Shown here one piece after another: positions 38,645 through 49,783 of a DNA stretch of 64,000 nucleotides. The DNA lies in NCBI GenBank assembly GCA_964057225.1, contig OZ059900.1:14833638-14897637 (forward strand). The letters run 5' to 3'. The stretch is from Auanema rhodensis. Its lineage: Eukaryota; Nematoda; Chromadorea; Rhabditida; Rhabditidae. The notes below the pieces were generated by a model. That model was not told the origin of the DNA and searched no databases. It saw nothing but the letters and a program-made list of their open reading frames with translations. Positions within the stretch are counted from its first letter, which is position 1. Every line of letters starts with the position of its first letter. A program made the translations under genes and the position numbers.

Positions 38645-39011
38645 TTGAATTTGCACTTAGAAACTTTCATTAAGAGTGTGAGTTTGAATTATAGTAGAAA
38701 AATGAAACACTGTCTCTAACATATCTTGATTTATGGCCTACTTTACTCAAAGAGCTAATTGAAGTTTGGTGTTAGAATAAACAATTGATTAAGGCTGACG
38801 TTTCAATTTTTTTCATCGTAATTGAGATAGAACATTTAAAATAAATGGAAATGTTTAACAATTTAGAAAAAAAACACAAGCTCAAATCACTTTTGAAAAA
38901 ACAGAAAGTTTAAAACAACCTTTTTTCTAACAATTATCTCTTTAATTCGACTTTTGGAAGAAAACAAAAATAGCATAACATTCAATAACGATGAATCAGA
39001 ACAAAAACATT

Positions 39012-39083
39012 CTCCCCGGCCGGGAATTGAACCCGGGTCTCGCATGTGACAGACGCGGATACTCACCACTATACTACCGAGGA
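39012..39083 (-). tRNA. tRNA-Asp(GTC), class A
   Basis: Copy 90; flank f5. Confidence 0.92.
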
Positions 39084-39449
39084 TTGAATTTGCACTTAGA
39101 AACTTTCATTAAGAGTGTGAGTTTGAATTAAAGTAGTAAAATGAAACACTGTCTCTAACATATATTGATTTTTGGCCTACTTTACTCAAAGAGCTAATTG
39201 AAGTTTGGTGTTACAATTAACGATTGATTAACGCTGATGTTTCAATTTTTTTCATCGTAATTGAGATAGAACACTTAAATTAAATATAAATGTTTGAAAA
39301 TTTGAAAAAAAACACAAGCTCAAATCACTTTTGAAAAAATAGAAAGTTTAAAACAACCTTTTTTCTAATAATTATCTTTTTTATCCGACTTTCGGAAGAA
39401 AAAAAAAATAGCTTAACATTCAATAACGATGAATCAGAACAAAAACATT

Positions 39450-39521
39450 CTCCCCGGCCGGGAATTGAACCCGGGTCTCGCATGTGACAGACGCGGATTC
39501 TCACCACTATACTACCGAGGA
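39450..39521 (-). tRNA. tRNA-Asp(GTC)-like, class F
   Basis: Copy 91; flank f4. D-stem mispair only. Confidence 0.55.
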
Positions 39522-39888
39522 TTGAATTTGCACTTAGAAACTTTCATTAAGAGTGTGAGTTTGAAATATAGTAGAAAAATGAAACACTGTCTCTAACATA
39601 TATTGATTTTTGGCCTACTTTACTCAAAGAGCTAATTGAAGTTTGGTGTTACAATTAACGATTGATTAACGCTGATGTTTCAATTTTTTTCATCGTAATT
39701 GAGATAGAACATTTAAATTAAATGGAAATGTTTAACAATTTAGAAAAAAAACACAAGCTCAAATCACTTTTGAAAAAATAGAAAGTTTAAAACAACCTTT
39801 TTTCTAATAATTATCGTCTTTATCCGACTTTTTGAAGAAAACAAAAATAGCATAACATTCAATAACGATGAATCCAAACAAAAACATT

Positions 39889-39960
39889 CTCCCCGGCCGG
39901 GAATTGAACCCGGGTCTCGCATGTGACAGACGCGGATTCTCACCACTATACTACCGAGGA
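39889..39960 (-). tRNA. tRNA-Asp(GTC)-like, class F
   Basis: Copy 92; flank f2. D-stem mispair only. Confidence 0.55.
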
Positions 39961-40327
39961 TTGAATTTGCACTTAGAAACTTTCATTAAGAGTGTGAGTT
40001 TGAATTAAAGTAGAAAAATGAAACACTGTCTTTAACATATATTGATTTTTGGCCTACTTTACTCAAAGAGCTAATTGAAGTTTGGTGTTACAATTAACGA
40101 TTGATTAACGCTGATGTTTCAATTTTTTTCATCGTAATTAAGATAGAACACTTAAATTAAATAGAAATGTTTGAAAATTTGAAAAAAAATCACAAGCTCA
40201 AACCACTTTTGAAAAAGCAGAAAGTTTAAAACAATCTTTTTTCTAATAATTATCGTCTTTATCCGACTTTTTGAAGAAAACAAAAATAGCATAACATTCA
40301 ATAACGATGAATCCGAACAAAAACATT

Positions 40328-40399
40328 CTCCCCGGCCGGGAATTGAACCCGGGTCTCGCATGTGACAGACGCGGATACTCACCACTATACTACCGAGGA
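40328..40399 (-). tRNA. tRNA-Asp(GTC), class A
   Basis: Copy 93; flank f2. Confidence 0.92.
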
Positions 40400-40764
40400 T
40401 TGAATTTGCACTTAGAAACTTTCATTAAGAGTGTGAGTTTGAAATATAGTAGAAAAATGAAACACTGTCTCTAACATATATTGATTTTTGGCCTACTTTA
40501 CTCAAAGAGCTAATTGAAGTTTGGTGTTACAATTAACGATTGATTAACGCTGATGTTTCAATTTTTTTCATCGTAATTGAGATAGAACATTCAAATTAAA
40601 TGGAAATGTTTAAAATTTAGAAAATATCACAAGCTCAAATTACTTTTGAAAAAACAGAAAGTTTAAAACAACCTTTTTTCTAATGATTATCTTTTTTATC
40701 CGACTTTCGGAAGAAAACAAAAATAGCATAACATTCAATAACGATGAATCAGAACAAAAACATT

Positions 40765-40836
40765 CTCCCCGGCCGGGAATTGAACCCGGGTCTCGCATGT
40801 GACAGACGCGGATACTCACCACTATACTACCGAGGA
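40765..40836 (-). tRNA. tRNA-Asp(GTC), class A
   Basis: Copy 94; flank f4. Confidence 0.92.
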
Positions 40837-41203
40837 TTGAATTTGCACTTAGAAACTTTCATTAAGAGTGTGAGTTTGAATTATAGTAGAAAAATGAAAC
40901 ACTGTCTCTAACATATCTTGATTTATGGCCTACTTTACTCAAAGAGCTAATTGAAGTTTGGTGTTAGAATAAACAATTGATTAAGGCTGACGTTTCAATT
41001 TTTTTCATCGTAATTGAGATAGAACATTTAAAATAAATGGAAATGTTTAACAATTTAGAAAAAAAACACAAGCTCAAATCACTTTTGAAAAAACAGAAAG
41101 TTTAAAACAACCTTTTTTCTAACAATTATCTCTTTAATTCGACTTTTGGAAGAAAACAAAAATAGCATAACATTCAATAACGATGAATCAGAACAAAAAC
41201 ATT

Positions 41204-41275
41204 CTCCCCGGCCGGGAATTGAACCCGGGTCTCGCATGTGACAGACGCGGATACTCACCACTATACTACCGAGGA
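41204..41275 (-). tRNA. tRNA-Asp(GTC), class A
   Basis: Copy 95; flank f5. Confidence 0.92.
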
Positions 41276-41642
41276 TTGAATTTGCACTTAGAAACTTTCA
41301 TTAAGAGTGTGAGTTTGAATTATAGTAGAAAAATGAAACACTGTCTCTAACATATCTTGATTTTTGGCCTACTTTACTCAAAGAGCTAATTGAAGTTTGG
41401 TGTTAGAATAAACAATTGATTAAGGCTGACGTTTCAATTTTTTTCATCGTAATTGAGATAGAACATTTAAAATAAATGGAAATGTTTAACAATTTAGAAA
41501 AAAAACACAAGCTCAAATCACTTTTGAAAAAACAGAAAGTTTAAAACAACCTTTTTTCTAACAATTATCTCTTTAATTCGACTTTTGGAAGAAAACAAAA
41601 ATAGCATAACATTCAATAACGATGAATCAGAACAAAAACATT

Positions 41643-41714
41643 CTCCCCGGCCGGGAATTGAACCCGGGTCTCGCATGTGACAGACGCGGATACTCACCAC
41701 TATACTACCGAGGA
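41643..41714 (-). tRNA. tRNA-Asp(GTC), class A
   Basis: Copy 96; flank f5. Confidence 0.92.
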
Positions 41715-42080
41715 TTGAATTTGCACTTAGAAACTTTCATTAAGAGTGTGAGTTTGAATTAAAGTAGAAAAATGAAACACTGTCTCTAACATATATTGAT
41801 TTTTGGCCTACTTTACTCAAAGAGCTAATTGAAGTTTGGTGTTACAATTAACGATTGATTAACGCTGATGTTTCAATTTTTTTCATCGTAATTGAGATAG
41901 AACACTTAAATTAAATAGAAATGTTTGAAAATTTGAAAAAAAACACAAGCTCAAATCACTTTTGAAAAAACAGAAAGTTTAAAACAACCCTTTTTCTAAT
42001 AACTATCTTTTTCATCCGACTTTTGGAAAAAAACAAAAATAGCATAACATTAAATAACGATGAATCAGAACAAAAACATT

Positions 42081-42152
42081 CTCCCCGTCCGGGAATTGAA
42101 CCCGGGTCTCGCATGTGACAGACGCGGATTCTCACCACTATACTACCGAGGA
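42081..42152 (-). pseudogene. tRNA-Asp(GTC)-like, class B'
   Basis: Copy 97; flank f1; T5 terminator. Confidence 0.72.
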
Positions 42153-42519
42153 TTGAATTTGCACTTAGAAACTTTCATTAAGAGTGTGAGTTTGAAATAT
42201 AGTAGAAAAATGAAACACTGTCTCTAACATATATTGATTTTTGGCCTACTTTACTCAAAGAGCTAATTGAAGTTTGGTGTTACAATTAACGATTGATTAA
42301 CGCTGATGTTTCAATTTTTTTCATCGTAATTGATATAGAACATTTAAATTAAATGGAAATGTTTAACAATTTAGAAAAAAAACACAAGCTCAAATCACTT
42401 TTGAAAAAATAGAAAGTTTAAAACAACCTTTTTTCTAATAATTATCGTCTTTATCCGACTTTTTGAAGAAAACAAAAATAGCATAACATTCAATAACGAT
42501 GAATCCGAACAAAAACATT

Positions 42520-42591
42520 CTCCCCGGCCGGGAATTGAACCCGGGTCTCGCATGTGACAGACGCGGATTCTCACCACTATACTACCGAGGA
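42520..42591 (-). tRNA. tRNA-Asp(GTC)-like, class F
   Basis: Copy 98; flank f2. D-stem mispair only. Confidence 0.55.
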
Positions 42592-42958
42592 TTGAATTTG
42601 CACTTAGAAACTTTCATTAAGAGTGTGAGTTTGAATTAAAGTAGAAAAATGAAACACTGTCTTTAACATATATTGATTTTTGGCCTACTTTACTCAAAGA
42701 GCTAATTGAAGTTTGGTGTTACAATTAACGATTGATTAACGCTGATGTTTCAATTTTTTTCATCGTAATTAAGATAGAACACTTTAATTAAATAGAAATG
42801 TTTGAAAATTTGAAAAAAAATCACAAGCTCAAACCACTCTTGAAAAAGCAGAAAGTTTAAAACAATCTTTTTTCTAATAATTATCGTCTTTATCCGACTT
42901 TTTGAAGAAAACAAAAATAGCATAACATTCAATAACGATGAATCCGAACAAAAACATT

Positions 42959-43030
42959 CTCCCCGGCCGGGAATTGAACCCGGGTCTCGCATGTGACAGA
43001 CGCGGATACTCACCACTATACTACCGAGGA
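42959..43030 (-). tRNA. tRNA-Asp(GTC), class A
   Basis: Copy 99; flank f2. Confidence 0.92.
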
Positions 43031-43397
43031 TTGAATTTGCACTTAGAAACTTTCATTAAGAGTGTGAGTTTGAATTAAAGTAGAAAAATGAAACACTGTC
43101 TCTAACATATCTTGATTTATGGCCTACTTTACTCAAAGAGCTAATTGAAGTTTGGTGTTAGAATGAACAATTGATTAACGCTGACGTTTCAATTTTTTTC
43201 ATCGTAATTGAGATAGAACATTTAAAATAAATGGAAATGTTTAACAATTTAGAAAAAAAACACAAGCTCAAATCACTTTTGAAAAAACAGAAAGTTTAAA
43301 ACAACCCTTTTTCTAATAATTATCTTTTTCATCCGACTTTTGGAAAAAAACAAAATTAGCATAACATTAAATAACGATGAATCAGAACAAAAACATT

Positions 43398-43469
43398 CTC
43401 CCCGTCCGGGAATTGAACCCGGGTCTCGCATGTGACAGACGCAGATACTCACCACTATCCTACCGAGGA
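43398..43469 (-). pseudogene. tRNA-Asp(GTC)-like, class C
   Basis: Copy 100; flank f1; 7-66 mispair. Confidence 0.78.
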
Positions 43470-43703
43470 TTGAATTTGCACTTAGAAACTTTCATTAAGA
43501 GTGTGAGTTTGAAATATAGTAGAAAAATGAAACACTGTCTCTAACATGTATTGATTTATGGCCTACTTTACTCAAAGAGCACTTTTGAAAAAATAGAAAG
43601 TTTAAAACAACCTTTTTTCTAATAATTATCGTCTTTATCCGACTTTTTGAAGAAAACAAAAATAGCATAACATTCAATAACGATGAATCAGAACAAAAAC
43701 ATT

Positions 43704-43775
43704 CTCCCCGGCCGGGAATTGAACCCGGGTCTCGCATGTGACAGACGCGGATACTCACCACTATACTACCGAGGA
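43704..43775 (-). tRNA. tRNA-Asp(GTC), class A
   Basis: Copy 101; flank f2. Its monomer is short (306 bases): about 133 bases of spacer are deleted at 43580/43581. Confidence 0.9.
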
Positions 43776-44142
43776 TTGAATTTGCACTTAGAAACTTTCA
43801 TTAAGAGTGTGAGTTTGAATTAAAGTAGAAAAATGAAACACTGTCTTTAACATATATTGATTTTTGGCCTACTTTACTCAAAGAGCTAATTGAAGTTTGG
43901 TGTTAGAATGAACAATTGATTAACGCTGACGTTTCAATTTTTTTCATCGTAATTGAGATAGAACATTTAAAATAAATGGAAATGTTTAACAATTTAGAAA
44001 AAAAACACAAGCTCAAATCACTTTTGAAAAAACAGAAAGTTTAAAACAACCCTTTTTCTAATAATTATCTTTTTCATCCGACTTTTGGAAAAAAACAAAA
44101 TTAGCATAACATTAAATAACGATGAATCAGAACAAAAACATT

Positions 44143-44214
44143 CTCCCCGTCCGGGAATTGAACCCGGGTCTCGCATGTGACAGACGCAGATACTCACCAC
44201 TATCCTACCGAGGA
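44143..44214 (-). pseudogene. tRNA-Asp(GTC)-like, class C
   Basis: Copy 102; flank f1; 7-66 mispair. Confidence 0.78.
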
Positions 44215-44579
44215 TTGAATTTGCACTTAGAAACTTTCATTAAGAGTGTGAGTTTGAAATATAGTAGAAAAATGAAACACTGTCTCTAACATGTATTGAT
44301 TTATGGCCTACTTTACTCAAAGAGCTAATTGAAGTTTGGTGTTAAAATGAACAAATGATTAACGCTGACGTTCCATTTTTTTTCATCGCAATTGAGATAG
44401 AATACTTAAATTAAATGGAAATGTTTAAAATTTAGAAAATATCACAAGCTCAAATTACTTTTGAAAAAACAGAAAGTTTAAAACAACCTTTTTTCTAATG
44501 ATTATCTTTTTTATCCGACTTTCGGAAGAAAACAAAAATAGCATAACATTCAATAACGATGAATCAGAACAAAAACATT

Positions 44580-44651
44580 CTCCCCGGCCGGGAATTTAAC
44601 CCGGGTCTCGCATGTGACAGACGCGGATACTCACCACTATACTACCGAGGA
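44580..44651 (-). pseudogene. tRNA-Asp(GTC)-like, class D
   Basis: Copy 103; flank f4. Confidence 0.85.
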
Positions 44652-45019
44652 TTGAATTTGCACTTAGAAACTTTCATTAAGAGTGTGAGTTTGAATTATA
44701 GTAGAAAAATGAAACACTGTTTCTAACATATCTTGATTTATGGCCTACTTTACTCAAAGAGCTAATTGAAGTTTGGTGTTAGAATGAACAATTGATTAAC
44801 GCTGACGTTTTAATTTTTTTCATCGTAATTGAGATAGAACATTTAAAATAAATGGAAATGTTTAACAATTTAGAAAAAAAACACAAGCTCAAATCACTTT
44901 TGAACAAACAGAAAGTTTAAAACAGCCCTTTTTCTAATAATTATCTTTTTCATCCGATTTTTGGAAAAAAACAAAAATAGCATAACATTAAATAACGATG
45001 AATCAGAACAAAAAAAATT

Positions 45020-45091
45020 CTCCCCGTCCGGGAATTGAACCCGGGTCTCGCATGTGACAGACGCGGATTCTCACCACTATACTACCGAGGA
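45020..45091 (-). pseudogene. tRNA-Asp(GTC)-like, class B'
   Basis: Copy 104; flank f1; extended T-run terminator. Confidence 0.72.
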
Positions 45092-45457
45092 TTGAATTCG
45101 CACTTAGAAACTTTCATTAAGAGTGTGAGTTTGAATTATAGTAGAAAAATGAAACACTGTCTCTAACATATCTTGATTTATGGCCTACTTTACTCAAAGA
45201 GCTAATTGGATTTGGTGTTAGAATGAACAATTGATTAACGCTGACGTTTCAATTTTTTTCATCGTAATTGAGATAGAACATTTAAATTAAATGGAAATGT
45301 TTAACAATTTAGAAAAAAAACACAAGCTCAAATCACTTTTGAAAAAGCAGAAAGTTTAAAACAATCTTTTTTCTAATAATTATCGTCTTTATCCGACTTT
45401 TTGAAGAAAACAAAAATAGCATAACATTCAATAACGATGAATCAGAACAAAAACATT

Positions 45458-45529
45458 CTCCCCGGCCGGGAATTGAACCCGGGTCTCGCATGTGACAGAC
45501 GCAGATACTCACCACTATCCTACCGAGGA
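45458..45529 (-). pseudogene. tRNA-Asp(GTC)-like, class C
   Basis: Copy 105; flank f2. Acceptor intact. Confidence 0.72.
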
Positions 45530-45896
45530 TTGAATTTGCACTTAGAAACTTTCATTAAGAGTGTGAGTTTGAATTAAAGTAGAAAAATGAAACACTGTCT
45601 CTAACATATCTTGATTTATGGCCTACTTTACTCAAAGAGCTAATTGAAGTTTGGTGTTAGAATGAACAATTGATTAACGCTGACGTTTCAATTTTTTTCA
45701 TCGTAATTGAGATAGAACATTTAAAATAAATGGAAATGTTTAACAATTTAGAAAAAAAACACAAGCTCAAATCACTTTTGAAAAAACAGAAAGTTTAAAA
45801 CAACCCTTTTTCTAATAATTATCTTTTTCATCCGACTTTTGGAGAAAAACAAAATTAGCATAACATTAAATAACGATGAATCAGAACAAAAACATT

Positions 45897-45968
45897 CTCC
45901 CCGTCCGGGAATTCAACCCGGGTCTCGCATGTGACAGACGCAGATACTCACCACTATCCTACCGAGGA
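45897..45968 (-). pseudogene. tRNA-Asp(GTC)-like, class C with C56G
   Basis: Copy 106; flank f1; 7-66 mispair. T-loop C56 is changed to G, independently of class D. Confidence 0.85.
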
Positions 45969-46333
45969 TTGAATTTGCACTTAGAAACTTTCATTAAGAG
46001 TGTGAGTTTGAAATATAGTAGAAAAATGAAACACTGTCTCTAACATGTATTGATTTATGGCCTACTTTACTCAAAGAGCTAATTGAAGTTTGGTGTTAAA
46101 ATGAACAAATGATTAACGCTGACGTTCCATTTTTTTTCATCGCAATTGAGATAGAATACTTAAATTAAATGGAAATGTTTAAAATTTAGAAAATATCACA
46201 AGCTCAAATTACTTTTGAAAAAACAGAAAGTTTAAAACAACCTTTTTTCTAATGATTATCTTTTTTATCCGACTTTCGGAAGAAAACAAAAATAGCATAA
46301 CATTCAATAACGATGAATCAGAACAAAAACATT

Positions 46334-46405
46334 CTCCCCGGCCGGGAATTTAACCCGGGTCTCGCATGTGACAGACGCGGATACTCACCACTATACTACC
46401 GAGGA
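46334..46405 (-). pseudogene. tRNA-Asp(GTC)-like, class D
   Basis: Copy 107; flank f4. Confidence 0.85.
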
Positions 46406-46773
46406 TTGAATTTGCACTTAGAAACTTTCATTAAGAGTGTGAGTTTGAATTATAGTAGAAAAATGAAACACTGTTTCTAACATATCTTGATTTATGGCCT
46501 ACTTTACTCAAAGAGCTAATTGAAGTTTGGTGTTAGAATGAACAATTGATTAACGCTGACGTTTTAATTTTTTTCATCGTAATTGAGATAGAACATTTAA
46601 AATAAATGGAAATGTTTAACAATTTAGAAAAAAAACACAAGCTCAAATCACTTTTGAAAAAACAGAAAGTTTAAAACAGCCCTTTTTCTAATAATTATCT
46701 TTTTCATCCGATTTTTGGAAAAAAACAAAAATAGCATAACATTAAATAACGATGAATCAGAACAAAAAAAATT

Positions 46774-46845
46774 CTCCCCGTCCGGGAATTGAACCCGGGT
46801 CTCGCATGTGACAGACGCGGATTCTCACCACTATACTACCGAGGA
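46774..46845 (-). pseudogene. tRNA-Asp(GTC)-like, class B'
   Basis: Copy 108; flank f1; extended T-run terminator. Confidence 0.72.
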
Positions 46846-47211
46846 TTGAATTCGCACTTAGAAACTTTCATTAAGAGTGTGAGTTTGAATTATAGTAGAA
46901 AAATGAAACACTGTCTCTAACATATCTTGATTTATGGCCTACTTTACTCAAAGAGCTAATTGGATTTGGTGTTAGAATGAACAATTGATTAACGCTGACG
47001 TTTCAATTTTTTTCATCGTAATTGAGATAGAACATTTAAATTAAATGGAAATGTTTAACAATTTAGAAAAAAAACACAAGCTCAAATCACTTTTGAAAAA
47101 ATAGAAAGTTTAAAACAACCTTTTTTCTAATAATTATCTTTTTTATCCGACTTTCGGAAGAAAACAAAAATAGCTTAACATTCAATAACGATGAATCAGA
47201 ACAAAAACATT

Positions 47212-47283
47212 CTCCCCGGCCGGGAATTGAACCCGGGTCTCGCATGTGACAGACGCAGATACTCACCACTATCCTACCGAGGA
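47212..47283 (-). pseudogene. tRNA-Asp(GTC)-like, class C
   Basis: Copy 109; flank f4. Acceptor intact. Confidence 0.72.
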
Positions 47284-47648
47284 TTGAATTTGCACTTAGA
47301 AACTTTCATTAAGAGTGTGAGTTTGAATTAAAGTAGAAAAATGAAACACTGTCTCTAACATATATTGATTTATGGCCTACTTTACTCAAAGAGCTAATTG
47401 AAGTTTGGTGTTAAAATGAACAACTGATTAACGCTGACGTTCCATTTTTTTTCATCGTAATTGAGATAGAACATTTAAATTAAATGGAAATGTTTAAAAA
47501 TTTAGAAAAAATCACAAGCTCAAATCACTTTTGAAAAAACAGAAAGTTTAAAACAACCTTTTTTCTAATAATTATCTTTTTAATTCGACTTTTGGAAGAA
47601 AACAAAATAGCATAACATTCAATAACGATGAATCAGAACAAAAACATT

Positions 47649-47720
47649 CTCCCCGGCCGGGAATTTAACCCGGGTCTCGCATGTGACAGACGCGGATACT
47701 CACCACTATACTACCGAGGA
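47649..47720 (-). pseudogene. tRNA-Asp(GTC)-like, class D
   Basis: Copy 110; flank f5-like. Last class D copy. Confidence 0.85.
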
Positions 47721-48086
47721 TTGAATTTGCACTTAGAAACTTTCATTAAGAGTGTGAGTTTGAAATATAGTAGAAAAATGAAACACAGTCTCTAACATAT
47801 ATTGATTTATGGCCTACTTTACTCAAAGAGCTAATTGAAGTTTGGTGTTAAAATGAACAATTGATTAACGCTGACGTTCCATTTTTTTTCATCGTAATTG
47901 AGATAGAACATTTAAATTAAATGGAAATGTTTAAAAATTTAGAAAAAATCACAAGCTGAAATCACTTTTGAAAAAACAGAAAGTTTAAAACAACCTTTTT
48001 TCTAATAATTATCTCTTTAATTCGACTTTTGGAAGAAAACAAAAATAGCATAACATTCAATAACGATGAATCAGAACAAAAACATT

Positions 48087-48158
48087 CTCCCCGGCCGGGA
48101 ATGGAACCCGGGTCTCGCATGTGACAGACGCGGATACTCACCACTATACTACCGAGGA
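48087..48158 (-). pseudogene. tRNA-Asp(GTC)-like, class A with A57C
   Basis: Copy 111; flank f5. The T-loop purine at 57 becomes C; stems are intact, so it may retain some activity. Confidence 0.55.
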
Positions 48159-48525
48159 TTGAATTTGCACTTAGAAACTTTCATTAAGAGTGTGAGTTTG
48201 AATTAAAGTAGAAAAATGAAACACTGTCTCTAACATATATTGATTTTTGGCCTACTTTACTCGAAGAGCTAATTGAAGTTTGGTGTTACAATTAACGATT
48301 GATTAACGCTGATGTTTCAATTTTTTTCATCGTAATTAAGATAGAACACTTAAATTAAATAGAAATGTTTGAAAATATGAAAAAAAATCACAAGCTCAAA
48401 CCACTTTTGAAAAAGCAGAAAGTTTAAAACAATCTTTTTTCTAATAATTATCGTCTTTATCCGACTTTTTGAAGAAAACAAAAATAGCATAACATTCAAT
48501 AACGATGAATCCGAACGAAAACATT

Positions 48526-48597
48526 CTCCCCGGCCGGGAATTGAACCCGGGTCTCGCATGTGACAGACGCGGATACTCACCACTATACTACCGAGGA
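48526..48597 (-). tRNA. tRNA-Asp(GTC), class A
   Basis: Copy 112; flank f2. Its T run is shortened to four (gaacgaaaac on the plus strand). Confidence 0.88.
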
Positions 48598-48958
48598 TTG
48601 AATTTGCACTTAGAAACTTTCATTAAGAGTGTGAGTTTGAATTATAGTAGAAAAATAAAACACTGTCTCTAACATATATTGATTTATGGCCTACTTTACT
48701 CAAAGAGCTAATTGAAGTTTGGTGTTAAAATGAACAAATGATTAACGCTGACGTTTCATTTTTTTTCATCGTAATTGAGATAGAATACTTAAATTAAATG
48801 GAAATGTTTAAAAATTTAGAAAATATCACTGGCTCAAATCACTTTTGAAAAAACAGAAAGTTTAAAACAACCTTTTTTCTAATAATTATCTTTTTTACTT
48901 TTGGAAGAAAACAAAAATAGCATAACATTCAATAACGATGAATCAGAACAAAAACATT

Positions 48959-49030
48959 CTCCCCGACCGGGAATTGAACCCGGGTCTCGCATGTGACAGA
49001 CGCAGATACTCACCACTATTGTACCGAGGA
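48959..49030 (-). pseudogene. tRNA-Asp(GTC)-like, divergent
   Basis: Copy 113. Changes in the 3' acceptor strand (ccccgacc), anticodon stem (gcagata) and D arm (ctattgtacc). The 3' flank has an internal deletion (ttttttacttttgg). Confidence 0.75.
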
Positions 49031-49397
49031 TTGAATTTGCACTTAGGAACTTTCATTAAGAGTGTGAGTTTGAATTAAAGTAGAAAAATGAAACACTGTC
49101 TCTAACATATCTTGATTTATGGCCTACTTCACACAAAGAGCTAATTGAAGTTTGGTGTTACAATGAACAATTGATTAACGCTGACGTTTCAATTATTTTC
49201 ATCGTAATTAAGATAGAACACTTAAATTAAATAGAAATGTTTGAAAATTTAAAAAAAAATCACAAGCTCATATCACTTTTGAAAAAGCAGAAAGTTTAAA
49301 ACAATCTTTTTTCTAATAATTATTGTTTTTATCCGACTTTTTGAAGAAAACAAAAATAGCATAACATTCAATAACGATGAATCAGAACAAAAACATT

Positions 49398-49449
49398 CTC
49401 CCCGGTCGGGAATTGAACCCGGGTCGCGCATGTGACAGACGCGGATACT
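49398..49449 (-). pseudogene. Truncated tRNA-Asp(GTC) at the array break
   Basis: Copy 114. The 5' 20 bases of the tRNA are missing: sequence matches up to gcggatact, then jumps to acaagatcaaatcac, which normally lies elsewhere in the monomer. It also has a private change in the variable region (gtcgcgc). Confidence 0.9.
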
Positions 49450-49473
49450 ACAAGATCAAATCACTTTTGAAAA
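49450..49473. other. Displaced scrap of array spacer at the retroelement junction
   Basis: The sequence acaagatcaaatcacttttg corresponds, with one mismatch, to the spacer about 250 bases 3' of a tRNA gene. Here it directly follows the truncated tRNA of copy 114, so array DNA has been deleted or rearranged at this edge. Confidence 0.8.
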
Positions 49474-49551
49474 TATATTTAAAATCATATTCATTTTCTC
49501 ATAGTCTGTTTGGATCTCTCAACTTGGAACCATTGAGAATCTAAATGGAAC
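49474..49551 (+). repeat. LTR scrap: last ~78 bases of an LTR
   Basis: Matches the 3' end of the 5' LTR with about one mismatch (cattttc for catcttc). It lies upstream of the main 5' LTR and is followed directly by another LTR piece that belongs earlier in the LTR. Confidence 0.85.
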
Positions 49552-49632
49552 TCCTCAAGACTCAGGCATCTCATCATCTCATTATCTTACTTTCTCTTTA
49601 TCTGCTTTATATTCTCTTTCTTAACTCTAGCT
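49552..49632 (+). repeat. LTR scrap: start of the predicted R region
   Basis: Repeats the stretch that follows the TATA box in the 5' LTR (from tcctcaagactcagg to aactctagct) with no difference I can see, and then abuts the main 5' LTR. It shares 5'-LTR-specific variants, so it probably came from that LTR. Confidence 0.85.
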
Positions 49633-49775
49633 TGTTACATACGAAAGCAGCTGACCATGACAGCTGCTATTATAAAACTACTGCAGATAGTTTTTAAGCA
49701 ATTCTGAGAATATTCTAGATGCACTTTTTATAAGCTTTGTAACAATTTGTGTAAACTGAGTAGGAGTTGTATGGA

Positions 49776-49782
49776 TATATAA
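49776..49782 (+). promoter_or_regulatory. TATA box of the 5' LTR
   Basis: TATATAA, conserved in the 3' LTR. Transcription would be expected to start roughly 25-30 bases downstream, inside or just after the inverted repeat. Confidence 0.7.
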
Positions 49783-49783
49783 A

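Larger units (their letters stand above)
38136..43030. repeat. Overlapping higher-order repeats at 2,192 and 2,631 bases
   Basis: Copies 88-90 recur as 93-95 at an offset of 2,192 bases. Copies 91-93 recur in spacing and class order as 97-99 at 2,631 bases, although copies 91 and 97 differ in flank. Copies 90, 95 and 96 share the f5 variant with taacaattatctc. Confidence 0.7.
44143..47648. repeat. Four-monomer higher-order repeat, 1,754-base unit, two copies
   Basis: Copies 102-105 and 106-109 repeat in order C, D, B', C at 1,754 bases and share the rare catccgattttt change in the B' monomers (104 and 108). Confidence 0.8.
1..49473 (-). repeat. Left tandem array of tRNA-Asp(GTC) monomers (114 copies)
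   Basis: Head-to-tail monomers of mostly 437-440 bases, all in one orientation. Each holds a 72-base tRNA on the minus strand; the remaining ~366 bases are AT-rich spacer in which I see no other gene. Class A folds fully: acceptor TCCTCGG with CCGGGGA, D arm, anticodon stem CGCGT/ATGCG, loop CTGTCAC (anticodon GTC, 33-35 bases before each end coordinate), T stem CCGGG/CCCGG, loop TTCAATT, discriminator G. The internal B box is GGTTCAATTCC, and a T5 run starts 4 bases after the 3' end, fitting a Pol III terminator. No CCA is encoded. Mutant classes used below: B (acceptor TCCACGG/ACGGGGA plus D-stem GAAT, three mispairs); B' (GAAT plus 7-66 mispair); C (T11G and C27T); D (C56A in the T loop); E (3' acceptor CCAAGGA, mostly with a D-loop G to A); F (class A with GAAT only). 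The 3' flanks come in five types, f1-f5, told apart 60-130 bases past the tRNA: f1 catccgacttttgg, f2 ccgactttttgaag, f3 tatccgacttttgg, f4 gactttcggaag, f5 taattcgactttt. Confidence 0.95.

Noticed and set aside
1-49449. CRISPR-like array
   Set aside because: Regular spacing, but units are ~438 bases and the spacers are themselves near-identical repeats; no short direct repeats with unique spacers.
1-49449. SINE family dispersed copies
   Set aside because: Copies are strictly tandem and in one orientation, without poly-A tails or target duplications between units.
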